The position numbers were made by a program, and so were the translations under genes. Positions 9,545 through 20,548 of a stretch of DNA of 64,000 bases are shown here, piece after piece (within the stretch, counting starts at the first letter, position 1; each line of letters begins with the position of its first letter). The notes beneath the pieces were generated by a model. The model did no database searches. It saw only the letters and a list, made by a program, of their open reading frames with translations, and was not told the origin of the DNA. The DNA lies in assembly GCA_942159475.1 (NCBI GenBank), contig OW804096.1, positions 18,004,906 through 18,068,905 on the forward strand. The letters are read 5' to 3'. Origin of the DNA: Sthenelais limicola. Lineage: Eukaryota > Annelida > Polychaeta > Phyllodocida > Sigalionidae.

Positions 9545-10586
9545 GAAACACCACTAGACAAGTAAAGGAGTACACTTAAACTCCTCCAATCACCATAATT
9601 TTTAATATCGTGAAGGGGTAGACCCAGGCGGCTCAAATAGATAGCCCCGCCCCTTCGTAAACCGTGGGAGGTGAATGAACCATGTAAACCTGCTAGCTTA
9701 GTGGAAGCCTTCAGTTTGGCATAATACCATCAATATGACATAGGAAAACCACCTGGTATAAGAAATAATGTAGAATCACACTTTAGCTTGAGAAATGCAA
9801 ATAAACCTTCAGCCATTTGACTGGGCACAATAAGGAGGACTTGGCCTCAACTACAGGTATTTGTAACAACCTTTCACGAAATTGAATAGTTTTAGAAGAA
9901 CGAACCGATAACAAAATACCATATTCAGTAAATTCAATATCAGAAACCTTCAAATTGTGTGGAGAGTATGTATAATGTCCGACCCTAAGGAGGCATCGGA
10001 ATGCTAAGCAAGTCGCACACCAAAATACAAGATCAGACATGTCAGAATGATCTAATACATGAAAAATCCTAACCAAATCTTCCGGTAGGAGTGGGAGGGC
10101 AGATAATACATAACCACCCAATAATCTTTTTGCCCCCAAAAGAGTACATTTCAATAAGAAAGAACCTTTAGCAATTGAGGCGAAGCCATATACATCGTGT
10201 AAGGACCAAATACTACTAACATAGTTAAGTATGGTTGAATAACACAGAGAATCAGCCAAATAGGTTACGTATAGACAAATCGTGTCAACAGAGGCTGGTA
10301 AGGGAAGTAAATCAAATTCAGCACAGAAGGTAAAATATCGATTCCATCTAGAGTGCCATGTAGAATCTGCCCAACATAGGGACTGTACAGCGACACATCT
10401 GTTACGTAATAGCATCAGGGAACCTGTTGACACAGCAAAGAGAAAAAAGCAAAGGTAAACCATAAGTGACAGGAATACTTTTTGAAAAAATTCTCGGAAG
10501 AGTATCAGCTGTAACATTCTCATCTGTATTGACATGGCAGGCCAGAATGGTAATATTATACAAACAACAACACCAGAATAGCTCAC
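9545..10586 (-). pseudogene. Tyrosine recombinase of the Ngaro/DIRS-like element
   Basis: This enzyme inserts the element's DNA by site-specific recombination through a covalent tyrosine intermediate. The N-terminal core-binding part includes WNRYFTFCAEFDLLPLPAS and VTYLADSLCYSTILNYVSSI. The catalytic half gives RCLLRVGH (box A Arg). That frame ends at 9783. The remaining catalytic motifs, HGLRRGGA (His-x-x-Arg) and a Tyr in WRSLSVLLYL, follow in another frame down to about 9545. All catalytic residue classes are thus visible but separated by a frameshift or stop. The N-terminal part overlaps the RNase H frame. Confidence 0.75.
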
Positions 10587-11148
10587 GAAGGAGATTCATA
10601 CATGTGAGATTAGCGCTTCTACCAGACATTAGCATGGCCTCAACTTGGGTGTTATCAGTATGTACTAATACAATTTTATTCCTAAACAGGAGAAGCCAAC
10701 GTTTAATTGCAACCAGAACAGGCCACAATTCTAATACATTGATATTCTTGCAATCAACTAAGTCATAATGAGGAGACCTTTCAAAATGAGGACATATATT
10801 ATTGTCAGTTTCATCCCATGTACCATAGAAAAAATCATCATAACTTTCACAGCAACCTCCCAACCCAGACATGGACGAGTCTGTAAAAATATGGGTCAAG
10901 TCAGACAACCCTAATATTTTCCTAGTACCATTAAAAAGTGGCAAAAAGTTTGACCACCAGTCTAGGTCGCACATAACAATGGAGGAAATATACACTCTCC
11001 TTTTACCTCTTGTGGCTTTTAGTAAAGCATACAACCTGTGGCAGAAAGTCCTGCCTCCACGTACAATCATTGAACAATGGGCTAAATAGCCAGTCAGTTT
11101 TTCTATCTTTTTCCTAGAACATCGACGACAAGTTCTTATATCATTCAC
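10402..11148 (-). pseudogene. RNase H domain of the Ngaro/DIRS-like element
   Basis: The minus-strand frame contains DLDWWSNFLPLFNGT, then THIFTDSSMSGLGG (first catalytic Asp), NVLELWPVLVAIKRW (Glu) and VLVHTDNTQVEAML (Asp). It ends in HVNTDENVTADTLPR, close to the usual N-x-x-AD-x-LSR motif. This DIRS-type RNase H follows the RT thumb and precedes the recombinase. It degrades the RNA strand during reverse transcription. Confidence 0.75.
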
Positions 11149-12512
11149 CAGAGAGAGCTTTCTGAACTTTATCTACAGGTAGTCGTAGGCACCAGTCAAC
11201 AGAATCTATAATGATTCCTAAGTATTTAGTACATTGAGCAGGAGGAGTAACTTTTTTGTAATTAATATGAAACCCTAAGAACCTTAGAGTGGAAATCACA
11301 TGAAGTTGATTTTCTTGGCACAAATCAAAACTCACCAGCAGTAAAAAAGTCATCTAGGTAATTGACACAGTTAGTACCTAAGCACCCTAAGTATTTACTT
11401 ACAAAATCTGTAATCGAATTGAAAATGTAAGGGGCTGACTTGATACCAAAACATAGTGAATTATCCCTAAAATAACAGTCACGACCATTCAAATTCCACT
11501 GAAAACCCATATAATCCCTATGGGGGGGAATATATTAATGCTACGATATGCATTTGAAATATCAATGACACAACTAAAATCGTTAGGACGAATAAGTCCA
11601 ATTGCATCGTCAATTGTGGCAAAAGAAAATTTACAGGCAGTAGTAGACATTCTGTCGTTAACTGACACATCTAGTCTTGAGCAATCTGTGATTGGCCTAT
11701 GGTCCTGGGTAAGACCTTAAAGTGCCTGGTCCTGGGTAAGACCTTAAAGGGCCTTTCTGTCTCTTTTCTCTAGTCTCTCTCTCCCTTCTTCTCTATCTCT
11801 ATTTCCTGGGTATGATCATAAACTGCCTCCCTCTCAGCTCTCCCGCCCTTGATATAACACTTCAAAGTGTTGATAAGGGCGTAAAGCAACCAATCTCACT
11901 CACTCACTCACCTGGGATTGGCCTTAATCTTCCATCTCCTTGCATAACAGCACCTAGAGCATGAACACATTTAGGGGTACCCGAATAAGCAGAAATATTA
12001 CCAGACTCTAACTCTTTAGTGACACAAGCAGACATCTGAGTAGCAGCTTCTGGTTCAAGGATAGAATTATAGTTGGACATACAGTAAGAAAGATCCATAT
12101 CAGAATCTAGAATCTTAAAACCTCTACAGATACCAGAGAGGACGAATAAGTCCATACATGAAGTCATCTTTCGACTAAGTAAGGTATAATAAGCCACTGC
12201 AAAACGACAGGGCTTAACTTGTGTTGGTACATAATCAAGGTAGTAAATACAAGAGCAACTCCCTGAGAAGCAAGATTCAGTAACATGTAAAAACTGATTT
12301 TGATAAACCTCAACACTGAAAATGTAACCAGTCGGTATCACCGAGCACACATTAGGTATATATGGGGCGATATCACACCCTGAGGGAAAAATTGATATAA
12401 CATTACAATAATTTGACATAGACAAATTAGAGGGGGTTGTGATAACACACAATCTAACAGAGGAACTCATATCATGGTCCACAATAATATTAGAATAGGA
12501 GGTGGGGCTCAT
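11141..12512 (-). pseudogene. Reverse transcriptase of the Ngaro/DIRS-like element, split by a SINE
   Basis: The segment 12512-11925 ends LGAVMQGDGRLRPI, the typical entry of DIRS-type RT. The next residues (TDCS) lie beyond the SINE at 11699-11915, whose 9-bp target duplication falls inside this motif. Further down come FSCVIDISNAYRSI, LCFGIKSAPYIFN and NYLDDFFTAG (the YxDD box). A C7 homopolymer at about 11521-11527 marks a frameshift between VIDISNAYR and MGFQWNLNG. The second-half frames run 11510-11325 and 11353-11141. Decayed but easily recognised. Confidence 0.75.
11699..11915 (+). mobile_element. SINE copy 3 with duplicated 5' end
   Basis: Flanked by GATTGGCCT (11690-11698 and 11916-11924). 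The first ~27 bp (TGGTCCTGGGTAAGACCTTAA) occur twice in tandem, which lengthens this copy to 217 bp. The body holds a small palindrome (AACACTTCAAAGTGTT). The tail is GTAAAGCAACCAATCTCACT plus TCAC repeats. Confidence 0.85.
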
Positions 12513-12548
12513 ATCATGGCCCCCACTCGTTAAGTCACCATAAACACA

Positions 12549-12945
12549 TTATACAGCATTATCACCCTTATCAATCTGAGATGCAAATCTGCAAGAAGTT
12601 TTGGGATGGTTACCATAACATACACTACAAACGTGGGGGTACTTACAATTCAGATAAGTACAATTGTCCTTATTAAAGGACCAGCAATGTGGGCGAGGAT
12701 AATCAGACTTAGGAGCCCCGCCCCTTTTCTGAGCTTGTTTGTTTACACTCTGACTCTGGTTTCGCCGAGAATACTCGTGCGACAAAAAACGCATGGCTAA
12801 TAGCCCAGTAGAACTTGGAAAAAGCGTGACTTGGAGTACTACTACGATTTTTTTGCTGAAATGGATTCAGCAGGTGGTCAGGTTCAGGAAACTGACCCAT
12901 GCCAAGCTGGCATGTTTGAGCATTTTTAATAAAATCCGTTTCCAT
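12549..12945 (-). pseudogene. Gag-like protein of the Ngaro/DIRS-like element
   Basis: It starts at Met 12945 and changes frame near 12790. The C-terminal part is basic, then has CWSFNKDNCTYLNCKYPHVC and CYGNHPKTSC, a Cys/His-rich nucleic-acid-binding region like the C3H-type fingers of DIRS/Ngaro gag proteins. It sits upstream of the RT frame, with a stop at 12549 separating the two. Confidence 0.6.
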
Positions 12946-13290
12946 GGCAACCGCCTATGTCTTAACCTTTGAGTGTCAACAGCAGCTCATTGACAGCACA
13001 GATCAGGATACGTAACTGCATTGTTCCTGTCCATGGATTGGTTTATTAGAAAATTAACACGGTCGAAATTTCTTATCAATGAATTCTTTCAAGCAGAACA
13101 GAAACAGTGCAATAAGAGCCTTCTGGTGCAATCCTTAAGTGAAATTCTGAAAGATGCTTTACTCCAGTACAGTGTTCCATGTCAGAAACGCACATGAACG
13201 GAAGACCAACAGCAGCAAACGATCAAATTGGAGCAGATGGTGGCAAACCAGGATTACCCCTGGAAGTAAAAGAGGCATTGCAAAAATTAT
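12946..13290. other. Spacer, no gene recognised
   Basis: This should contain the 5' terminal repeat of the Ngaro-like element if it were complete. I see no match to the 8567-8775 segment and no convincing ORF. Confidence 0.3.
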
Positions 13291-13462
13291 CATAGTAACT
13301 GCACTACAGAGTTTAAAGTCAGAGTAGACTTTTATAGAAGGAATTCAGCTTGCAAAACAACATAATATTAACTATTAATATTATTATTAGTAACTGCACT
13401 ACAGAGTTTAAAGTCAGAGTAGACTTTTATAGAAGGAATTCAGCTTGCAAAACAACATAATT
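13291..13462 (+). repeat. ~72-bp direct repeat, two copies
   Basis: GTAACTGCACTACAGAGTTT ... CAAAACAACATAAT occurs at about 13292-13363 and again at about 13391-13460, nearly identical, separated by a short AT-rich (ATTATTA) stretch. It is a recent local duplication, downstream of the nuclease-like gene on its strand. Confidence 0.85.
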
Positions 13463-13530
13463 ATTAACATAGATACATAGAAATAAGAGCTTGCAGTAGG
13501 CTATTTACTTACATGGCACAGTAGATTCCT

Positions 13531-14728
13531 TTAATCACTGTCAACATCATTATTCTCAAATACACCAGGATTGGCACATACATCGTCATCAGCTCTACAT
13601 TGACAATATGTGGTGCAGTTGAGTTCTGCAGAACAGCAGCTGCATCGTTTGCTGGCACATGACCTTTCCGACTTACAGGAGCAGGCTACTGCCTGAAGGA
13701 TGCTTGGTGGAGCAACTACAGTTGTACCATAGAGTGGCTTTGGCTCTTCACTGATCTTGATGTCCCAGCCAAAGGTAGCAATGTCTACATCTGGTGGTCC
13801 ATTGGCATCTGCTGAGCACCAGAGTAGTGTCTGCAGGTGAGCACGTTTCACATGAAGAAGAGCTGCTTCGTTTGCAGAAGATTTTGTACCAGAGAGCGTT
13901 TAAATCGCACCCCTGATCTCCTCCATACAAAGAAATCAGAAAGTCTAGGCCAGCTTGCACAGCCACCTCTCGAGGCACATTATTCTCGCACATCTTTTCC
14001 AGTGCCAGATTAGATTTGAGAAGCAGACTGGCTGCTGTGATCTTCCCTTTTCCGAACGGATATGAAACTGTGTCACACCCTGTAAGGGCATGTAGGGGCA
14101 GCAGGTTCTTGCATTTGTTTCCAAGTGTGGTAACGGTTTCAGTTATGTTGATCACAGTTCCATCATGTTTCTTCATGGAAACTTGGGTGGTAATATCATG
14201 TTTCCAGATGTGATGCAGCAATAGCAAGAAAATATCGGTATCATCTGCTGTAACCTGTATGTGGTTTTTATCTTCATGGAGGAGGAGTAAGTAACGAATG
14301 ATATTGACATCTGCTTCCTCATGCTTGAACAAACATTGTTCCTCGCCTATAAGATGTAGAAGGGCACTTCCATGGTTGGAGTTACAGATGACATTGATCA
14401 GCTCTCTCTTATTATGGTCACTCTTCATAATGGCATCTCGGGTGGGGAGTATGGATGTACTAGTAAGGTTGTATTGCTGTGGTGCTGTGTCACCAGCTCG
14501 ACGTCTTCTTTCATGGGTTTTGATAGAGCCAGGCACATACTTGCCAAAGATGATGTAGCTTAAATGCCCTTTCAAATGCTTTTGACAGAATGCATCTGCA
14601 AATTGTTGCACTGTACTGGTTCTTGGCCAAGAAACATGGTACAGTGCCTCATTGCCATCAATTATCTCCAGATCTAGAGGCTCCATGTTTAGGGATGAAA
14701 TGACAGCCAGCTTGGAGACAAGGGGCAA
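13531..14728 (-). pseudogene. FEN/PIN-like nuclease with C-terminal Cys-rich module
   Basis: The frame from Met 14686 gives a central region resembling a FEN1/XPG-type nuclease core. HEEADVNIIRYLLLL and VTADDTDIFLLLLHHI look like acidic metal-binding strands, and LTGCDTVSYPFGKGKITA is like a helix-3-turn-helix with GCD. A frameshift near 13870 leads into the C-terminal part. This has CASKRCSCCSAELNCTTYCQC, a CXC/tesmin-like Cys cluster, after a GW motif (FGWDIKIS) and APPSILQAV. Similar arrangements are known to me only as uncharacterised multi-copy invertebrate proteins. Upstream coding sequence is cut at 14728 by a LINE-A copy. The Cys module also occurs in the DNA transposon at 22960-23310, so this may itself be transposon-derived. 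Confidence 0.5.
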
Positions 14729-15170
14729 GACCACAAATGCCAAGGAACACAAATGCCAAGGAAAACCCTCCTGCTCCAACTGCAAGGGCCAACATCCTGC
14801 CTTTTCGCGGAAGTGCCCTATGTATGTTGCTGAGCAGGAAATACAGAAAATACGTGCCAGGGAAAGGATCCCTATCACTAAGGCACCAAAATGTACCAAG
14901 AAGCCTCAGCAAAGAGGACCTATGTCGACGCTTTGAAACAGAAGCAGTCCGTGCAGGTACAGACATGCAAAGCAGAGGATGTGGGCAAGGGCATTAAAGT
15001 TATCTATGCCCGCACCTCTGAAAAAACAGAAAATCAGACAAAAAAAGGGAAAGGAAAGGAGAGTAAACGGACCCCAGTGGCCAAGAATCCCACCAAGTCC
15101 ACATCCGAGATTGCCAAGGCTAACCACAAGAATGTAAAGGAGACTAAGCGGGCTGCAGAGAACAAACGCC
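14729..15170 (+). mobile_element. Older LINE-A copy (A0), left part: ORF1 middle region
   Basis: It matches LINE-A ORF1 from the second zinc knuckle (CAAGGGGCAAGACCACAAAT) to AACAAACGCC. A ~17-bp tandem duplication near 14732-14765 and a missing G (ACCAAAATGT) break the frame. It ends exactly where the full-length copy begins. The rest of the same ORF1 resumes at 25758 after that copy's tail, so the two parts flank a nested insertion. Confidence 0.85.
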
Positions 15171-15797
15171 TGGGTCCCGGATTATAGTTCCGGGCGGGTA
15201 TGCCACCCGCACCCAGCGCCTCCACAGGTGGCGGATAGTGGAACGGTCTTCAGATATGGAGACCAGCTGCAATAGCAGTGGCGGACCAAATGGCAGTGTG
15301 TGCCTGTATGCATGAGCGGATGAGGAACGACTCCGTGTCCCTTCTAATGGAGGGATGCTGTCTTCCCAACGGTCAAGACCGGAAGAAGGTCACTCATTGA
15401 CACCCCAACGGTCAACAGGCAACCCAAACTCCACATTACTCAAAATGTGGCAATCTGTTTGCCGTGGATTGCAACCTGTGTCGGTGGAGGAAGAGGTCCT
15501 GGAGGTCTGAGAGGAAAGGTTGTTTCTCCCCAACATGGCTCTTTGGCTCCTACTTCATCTAGACAGGAGGTCCAGGTTGGCCCACCTTGGATCAATCGGC
15601 TAGTCATGCCTTGCCCTAGGACTTACTAGTTATGTCCTAGAAGGCGGTGGCTTGGGCTAATCAAGGGATGGCCCAAATTCTTTTGGGGGACCATCTTGCG
15701 AGTATACCACTCATGTATCTCTGTTACTCAACTGCCTGACATTTGCAGCTCTGGGTTTCCCCTTGTAGGGCTCCTTGGTGGGTGGAGAGCATGAGTG
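15171..15797 (+). promoter_or_regulatory. LINE-A 5'UTR, probable internal promoter
   Basis: About 627 bp, nearly identical to 55481-56117 apart from a 10-bp gap near 15520. LINEs of this type carry an internal promoter here. Blocks such as GTCCAGGTTGGCCCACCTTG and AAGGCGGTGGCTTGGGCTAA recur in LINE-B. A short upstream ORF (MSDESKII) overlaps the ORF1 start. Confidence 0.6.
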
Positions 15798-17246
15798 ATG
15801 AAAGCAAAATCATATAATATGGATAAAAATAAACTATACAACAAAGAGAATTGGCCAAGATTCTTAGTGGTCAAGGCCAAGGAACAAGACCTGAATGGGG
15901 TATCCCCATTCATTGTTAATGATGCTGTCACTGCAGCAGCTGGAGAGACAGCAGTAACCAAACTGAGAAATGGTACTCTCCTCATAGAAGTACGGAGGAG
16001 AGAACAGGCTTTAGGCCTTCTCAAAATGAAAATGATGGGCACCGTGGGGGTGGAGGTCTCCCCCCATAGAAGTATGAACTTCTCAAAAGGTGTCATCCGC
16101 TGCAGTGACCTCAAAGGCACAAAAATAGACGAAATAAAAGAAGGACTTAAGACGGAAGGCGTCACTGACGTCTTCCAAATTAAGTTAAAAAAAGACAAGA
16201 CTCTAGTGGAGACATCAACATATATCTTGTCATTTGACAGACCCACCCCACCCGAAACCCTGCGGTGTGGCTATATCAGAGTCAGGGTTGAGAAGTACAT
16301 TCCTTCTCCCCTAAGGTGCTACAACTGCCATCGATTTGGTCATACTGGCAAAGTCTGCCGAAGCAAGGCCATCTGTGGTAAGTGTAGTAAGGTCAAGGGG
16401 CAAGACCACAAATGCCAAGGAAAACCCTCCTGCTCCAACTGCAAGGGCCAACATCCTGCCTTTTCGCGGAAGTGCCCTATGTATGTTGCTGAGCAGGAAA
16501 TACAGAAAATACGTGCCAGGGAAAGGATCCCTATCACTAAGGCACGGAAAATGTACCAAGAAGCCTCAGCAAAGAGGACCTATGCCGACGCTTTGAAACA
16601 GAAGCAGTCCGTGCAGGTACAGACATGCAAAGCAGAGGATGTGGGCAAGGGCATTAAAGTTATCTATGCCCGCACCTCTGAAAATACAGAAAATCAGACA
16701 AAAAAAGGGAAAGGAAAGGAGAGTAAGCGGACCCCAGTGGCCAAGAATCCCACCAAGTCCACATCCGAGATTGCCAAGGCTAACCACAAGAATGAAAAGG
16801 AGACTAAGCGGGCTGCAGAGAACAAACGCCCCGCGCAGCCTAATTCTGAGGTGGCCAAGGCTCCCCACCAGGACCAACAAAATAGAGGACAAAAGGTTGA
16901 GAACAGGAGTAAGGATGGAGGCAATGACAAGGAACCTCCTTGTCCTGCATCTCCCATACCTCCACCTCCAACAGATCCCTCTACATCAAAAACTCCAGCA
17001 ACCCCCTCCACCTCTGGTGCAAAGGCTACTACCCAGAGCCCAAGTGTGAGAGAGTTAGCGGGAGAGTATGAAAAAAGGAGGCTGAACAGGGATTTTGAAA
17101 AAAGAAACCTTATTACAAGCCCAAGGCTGACAAGATCTGGCCAACCCTTGGATGGTCAGACCACAACAATAGAGCAGCAGCAGATGGAAGAACCTGTAAA
17201 AACATCCAACAGGTTTGAATCCCTCACTAACCATAATGGATCATAA
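15798..17246 (+). CDS. LINE-A ORF1 (copy 1), Gag-like nucleic-acid-binding protein
   Basis: 482 codons from the first ATG. An N-terminal ~170-residue region (WPRFLVVKAKEQDLNG, FVETSTYILSFDRPTPP-like segment) precedes three zinc knuckles at about residues 173-235: CYNCHRFGHTGKVC, CGKCSKVKGQDHKC and CSNCKGQHPAFSRKC. A long Lys/Pro/Ser-rich tail follows. Such proteins coat element RNA and form the retrotransposition particle with the ORF2 protein. The stop overlaps the ORF2 start by 11 nt (ATGGATCATAA, 17236-17246). Open and apparently functional. The family assignment (I/Nimb-like) comes mainly from ORF2. Confidence 0.85.
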   Translation: MKAKSYNMDKNKLYNKENWPRFLVVKAKEQDLNGVSPFIVNDAVTAAAGETAVTKLRNGTLLIEVRRREQALGLLKMKMMGTVGVEVSPHRSMNFSKGVIRCSDLKGTKIDEIKEGLKTEGVTDVFQIKLKKDKTLVETSTYILSFDRPTPPETLRCGYIRVRVEKYIPSPLRCYNCHRFGHTGKVCRSKAICGKCSKVKGQDHKCQGKPSCSNCKGQHPAFSRKCPMYVAEQEIQKIRARERIPITKARKMYQEASAKRTYADALKQKQSVQVQTCKAEDVGKGIKVIYARTSENTENQTKKGKGKESKRTPVAKNPTKSTSEIAKANHKNEKETKRAAENKRPAQPNSEVAKAPHQDQQNRGQKVENRSKDGGNDKEPPCPASPIPPPPTDPSTSKTPATPSTSGAKATTQSPSVRELAGEYEKRRLNRDFEKRNLITSPRLTRSGQPLDGQTTTIEQQQMEEPVKTSNRFESLTNHNGS

Positions 17247-19827
17247 ACATACCATCCTGCAATGGAATTGCAGAGGTTTTAGAGCCAACCTGGAGTCATT
17301 GCAACTTCTTTGCAAAGACTTCAACCCAGTGGCACTAGCCCTGCAAGAAATAAAGACAATAAAGCCACAACATATAAAACTAAGAGGCTATGAAGTATAC
17401 CTGAAACTCCCTGATGGTGATACACCAAAGGGAGGAGTAAGTCTATTCATAGCCTGTGAACATCCACAACAGGAAATACATTTAGACACCCAACTGCAGG
17501 CTGTTGCTGCTCGTATAACCTTAAATACACCTGTCACACTCTGTTGTCTGTACCTACCACCAGACAAGAGTGTCTCTCAGACAGAACTAACAGGAATAAT
17601 TAACCAACTCCCATCCCCATTCATATTGATGGGTGACTTTAACGCTCACAATACTGTCTGGGGGGACTCAAGGATTGATGGAAAGGGGAGAATGATTGAG
17701 AGAATCATTGACCGCAAGTCATTGTGCCTCTTCAACAGGAAGGAAGCAACCTACCATCATCCTGCTTCTGGAACATTCTCCTCCATTGACCTCTCTTTGA
17801 GTGACGCTTCAGTATTTGCTGATTTTGACTGGAAAGTACATCATGACCTTTGTGGTAGTGACCACTTTCCAATCATTATCCAGACTGAACGGAAAAACAA
17901 AGACACCGAGCGTCCACCTAGGTGGAACATAGCAAAGGCTGACTGGGAGGAGTACCAAAAGAAATGCAAACAATCATTTCGTTCATGGCCACTGATAAAG
18001 GAAAGGGAAGAACATCCTGCCGAGTACTTTGCCAATAACCTTAGGGAAATCAGTGCCATGTGCATTGGGAAAACCTCCATCACACAAAAGAGACAAAAAT
18101 GCCCCTGGTTCAATGAGCGATGCCAGGAGGCCAGGAGGGAAAGAAGAAAGGCCCTCCGTAAATTCAGGAAGACCATCACACCTGAAAATATGCACAGTTA
18201 CCTCAACACTAGAGCCATCACAAAGCAGACTTTCAAGCAGGAGAGGAGAGAATCATTCCACACCTATGTGGGTTCACTCTCCAAATCCACTCCTATGCGA
18301 AAAGTATTCCAACAGATTCGGAAGCTTAACGGGGACCCTCCACCTACAGTACGTCATCTTCAGGATGGACCTGTAAAGGTGGAGACCCCTAAGGAAATTG
18401 CAGACACCATGGCTGAGCAATTCAGGAAGGTGTCATCTAGTGACAACTGCTCAGACCAGTTCCTGAGTCATAAAACTAAATGTGAGAGACAGAAGCTCAA
18501 CTTTGAATCCCGTAATGAGGAAAGCTACAACAAGCCTTTCACCAAGGATGAGTTGCAGCATGCGCTCTCACAGGCAAAAGACTCCTGCCCTGGACCAGAT
18601 GACATCCATTACCAGATGTTGAAACACTTACCAGAGGAAACCATGCACCTTCTTCTGGAGGTGTACAACGACATCTGGGTCACCGGAAATTATCCACCTT
18701 CGTGGTCAGAGGCAATAGTTGTGCCAATTCCTAAACCAGGAAAAAACCCAACGTTGGCCTCTAGCTACCGTCCAATAGCCATGACCAGTTGTATGGCCAA
18801 AACAATGGAAAGATTGGTGAACAACAGGCTAGTCTACTTTCTTGAATCGAAAGGGCACCTTTCAGTTCACCAATCCGGATTTCGTCGAGGACGCAGCACA
18901 ACAGATCACCTAGTGAGCCTGGAGAGCTGGATCCGAGATGGGTTTGCTAACAAAGAACATGTGGTCAGTGTCTTCTTTGACCTGGAGAAGGCATATGATA
19001 CCACCTGGAGGTATGGGATCATGAGAGACATTCACAAGCTGGGTTTGAGAGGAAGACTGACTGGATTTATTGGAAACTTCCTGACGGATAGATCTTTCCA
19101 AGTCCGCCTAGGGTCAGTCCTCTCCGAAAGTGAAGAGCAGGAAATGGGTGTACCCCAAGGCTGTATCCTCTCAGTGACCCTCTTCAGTGTTAAGATCAAC
19201 AGCATCACTAAACAACTTCAACCTAGTGTTGAATGCTGCTTGTATGTGGATGATTTTGTCATCTGCTACAAGGGCACCCACATGCGAACAATTGAACGCA
19301 TACTACAGCAGACTCTGACAAGACTAGCTGAGTGGAGCACCAACAATGGCTTCAAATTCTCAGCAGAGAAAACTTGTGTTGTGCATTTCTGCCGAAGGCG
19401 AGGGTGCAAAGAGGAGCCAACACTATATCTCCAAGGAAAAAATCTGGTAGTCCAGGAGGAGGTAAAATTCCTTGGCGTGGTATTTGACAGGATTCTTTCC
19501 TTCAAACCACACATTGAATACCTCCGGAGGAAATGCCAGAAGGCAATGAACCTGCTGAAGGTCCTCAGTCACCCCAACTGGGGTTGTAACAAAGAGACCT
19601 TGCTAACATTGTACAAAATGTATATCCAATCAAGGTTAGACTATGGATCTATGGTGTATGCCTCTGCTCCAAGGTCTTACCTGGACAGACTTAAGCCCAT
19701 TCAGAACCAGGGACTGAGACTTTGTCTTGGAGCCTTACGTACAACTCCTGCACCAAGCCTTCATATTGAAGCTGGTATACCACCTCTGGAGTTTCGCCGG
19801 GAAAAGCTCACACTGCAATACACTATA
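17236..19827 (+). CDS. LINE-A ORF2 (copy 1), part before the transposon
   Basis: It encodes the endonuclease (MGDFNAHNTVWGDS, then GSDHFPI) and reverse transcriptase (VPIPKPGKNP, FFDLEKAYDTTW, GVPQGCILS, YVDDFVICYKG). The frame is broken only by the transposon at 19828 inside TLQYTI-RVRANPKNP. The ATG at 17236 is chosen because upstream in-frame codons overlap ORF1 and lack an ATG. The remaining codons are at 24500-25600. The product nicks target DNA and copies element RNA from the nick. Confidence 0.9.
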
Positions 19828-20325
19828 TAGTCCAGTCAAACTAAAATTTTGCAAGGAACAAATTGCAAGAAATCATTTTTTTGTTGGATCATGTAGGGAT
19901 AGTAGAGGACATTTACCAAAAAAAAGTCCCGTGCCCTGGGCCTCTGCGAAGGTTCCTGAAATGGCCACTAGGGGAACCCTCTTTCACTTTTTATTTTATA
20001 ACCACCGGAATATGAGATCTAGAGCTTAGGTCATATTAAACCATCTTTAGAGGACTTAATACTCTTTCGTTTCATATATAACATGTGTCTCTGGCCTCAA
20101 TAGTCACTGAGATATGATACCTCAAAAATTAAGGTTTTTTTCGAAATATTTTTTTATCAACAATCAACTGGAAATATTTCATAGATGACGAATAGAAGCA
20201 GCCTAGGACTTATTAAATGGTTTGTAGGGAATAACGGGAGCTTTCATATGAGCTATAATCCACGCTTTAATCAGGAGAATTCGATTTTCTAGAATTTTTT
20301 TCCTGAAAAAATGTTGATCAATTAT
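19828..20325 (+). repeat. Left terminal inverted repeat of the Ginger-like element
   Basis: It shows inverted similarity to 23995-24496 with scattered mismatches and small gaps, for example CTACTATCCCTACATGATCC at the right end against its complement near 19890. Outermost 12 bp are perfect. The inner limit is approximate. Confidence 0.8.
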
Positions 20326-20548
20326 TTTTTCCTTTTATGATATTTTTTTTAAAAACATCCATGTGTCCCCCTTATATTTTATATCGATAAAATGTCATTA
20401 GAAACCTTCATATATATGACAAAACCAATATGCATTCATTTAAGAGTGATAATTAGACATACAACAGACAGCCACCAAAAAAGGAAGATATTTTCTTGCT
20501 GCCACCTGGGAGTACCAGGGAAAGATTGGCTGTGGCTCAAACAGAACT

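Larger units (their letters stand above)
8486..12945 (-). mobile_element. Ngaro/DIRS-like tyrosine-recombinase retrotransposon
   Basis: The minus-strand order is gag-like (12945-12549), RT (12512-11141), RNase H (11148-10402), tyrosine recombinase (10586 to about 9545), and split direct repeats (9423-8486). RT-RNase H-YR is the defining DIRS-order architecture. No methyltransferase domain is visible, which favours Ngaro over DIRS1. Several frameshifts plus a SINE and an inverted-repeat insertion show it is dead. The 5' terminal repeat is not found, so that end is truncated or unrecognised. Confidence 0.75.
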
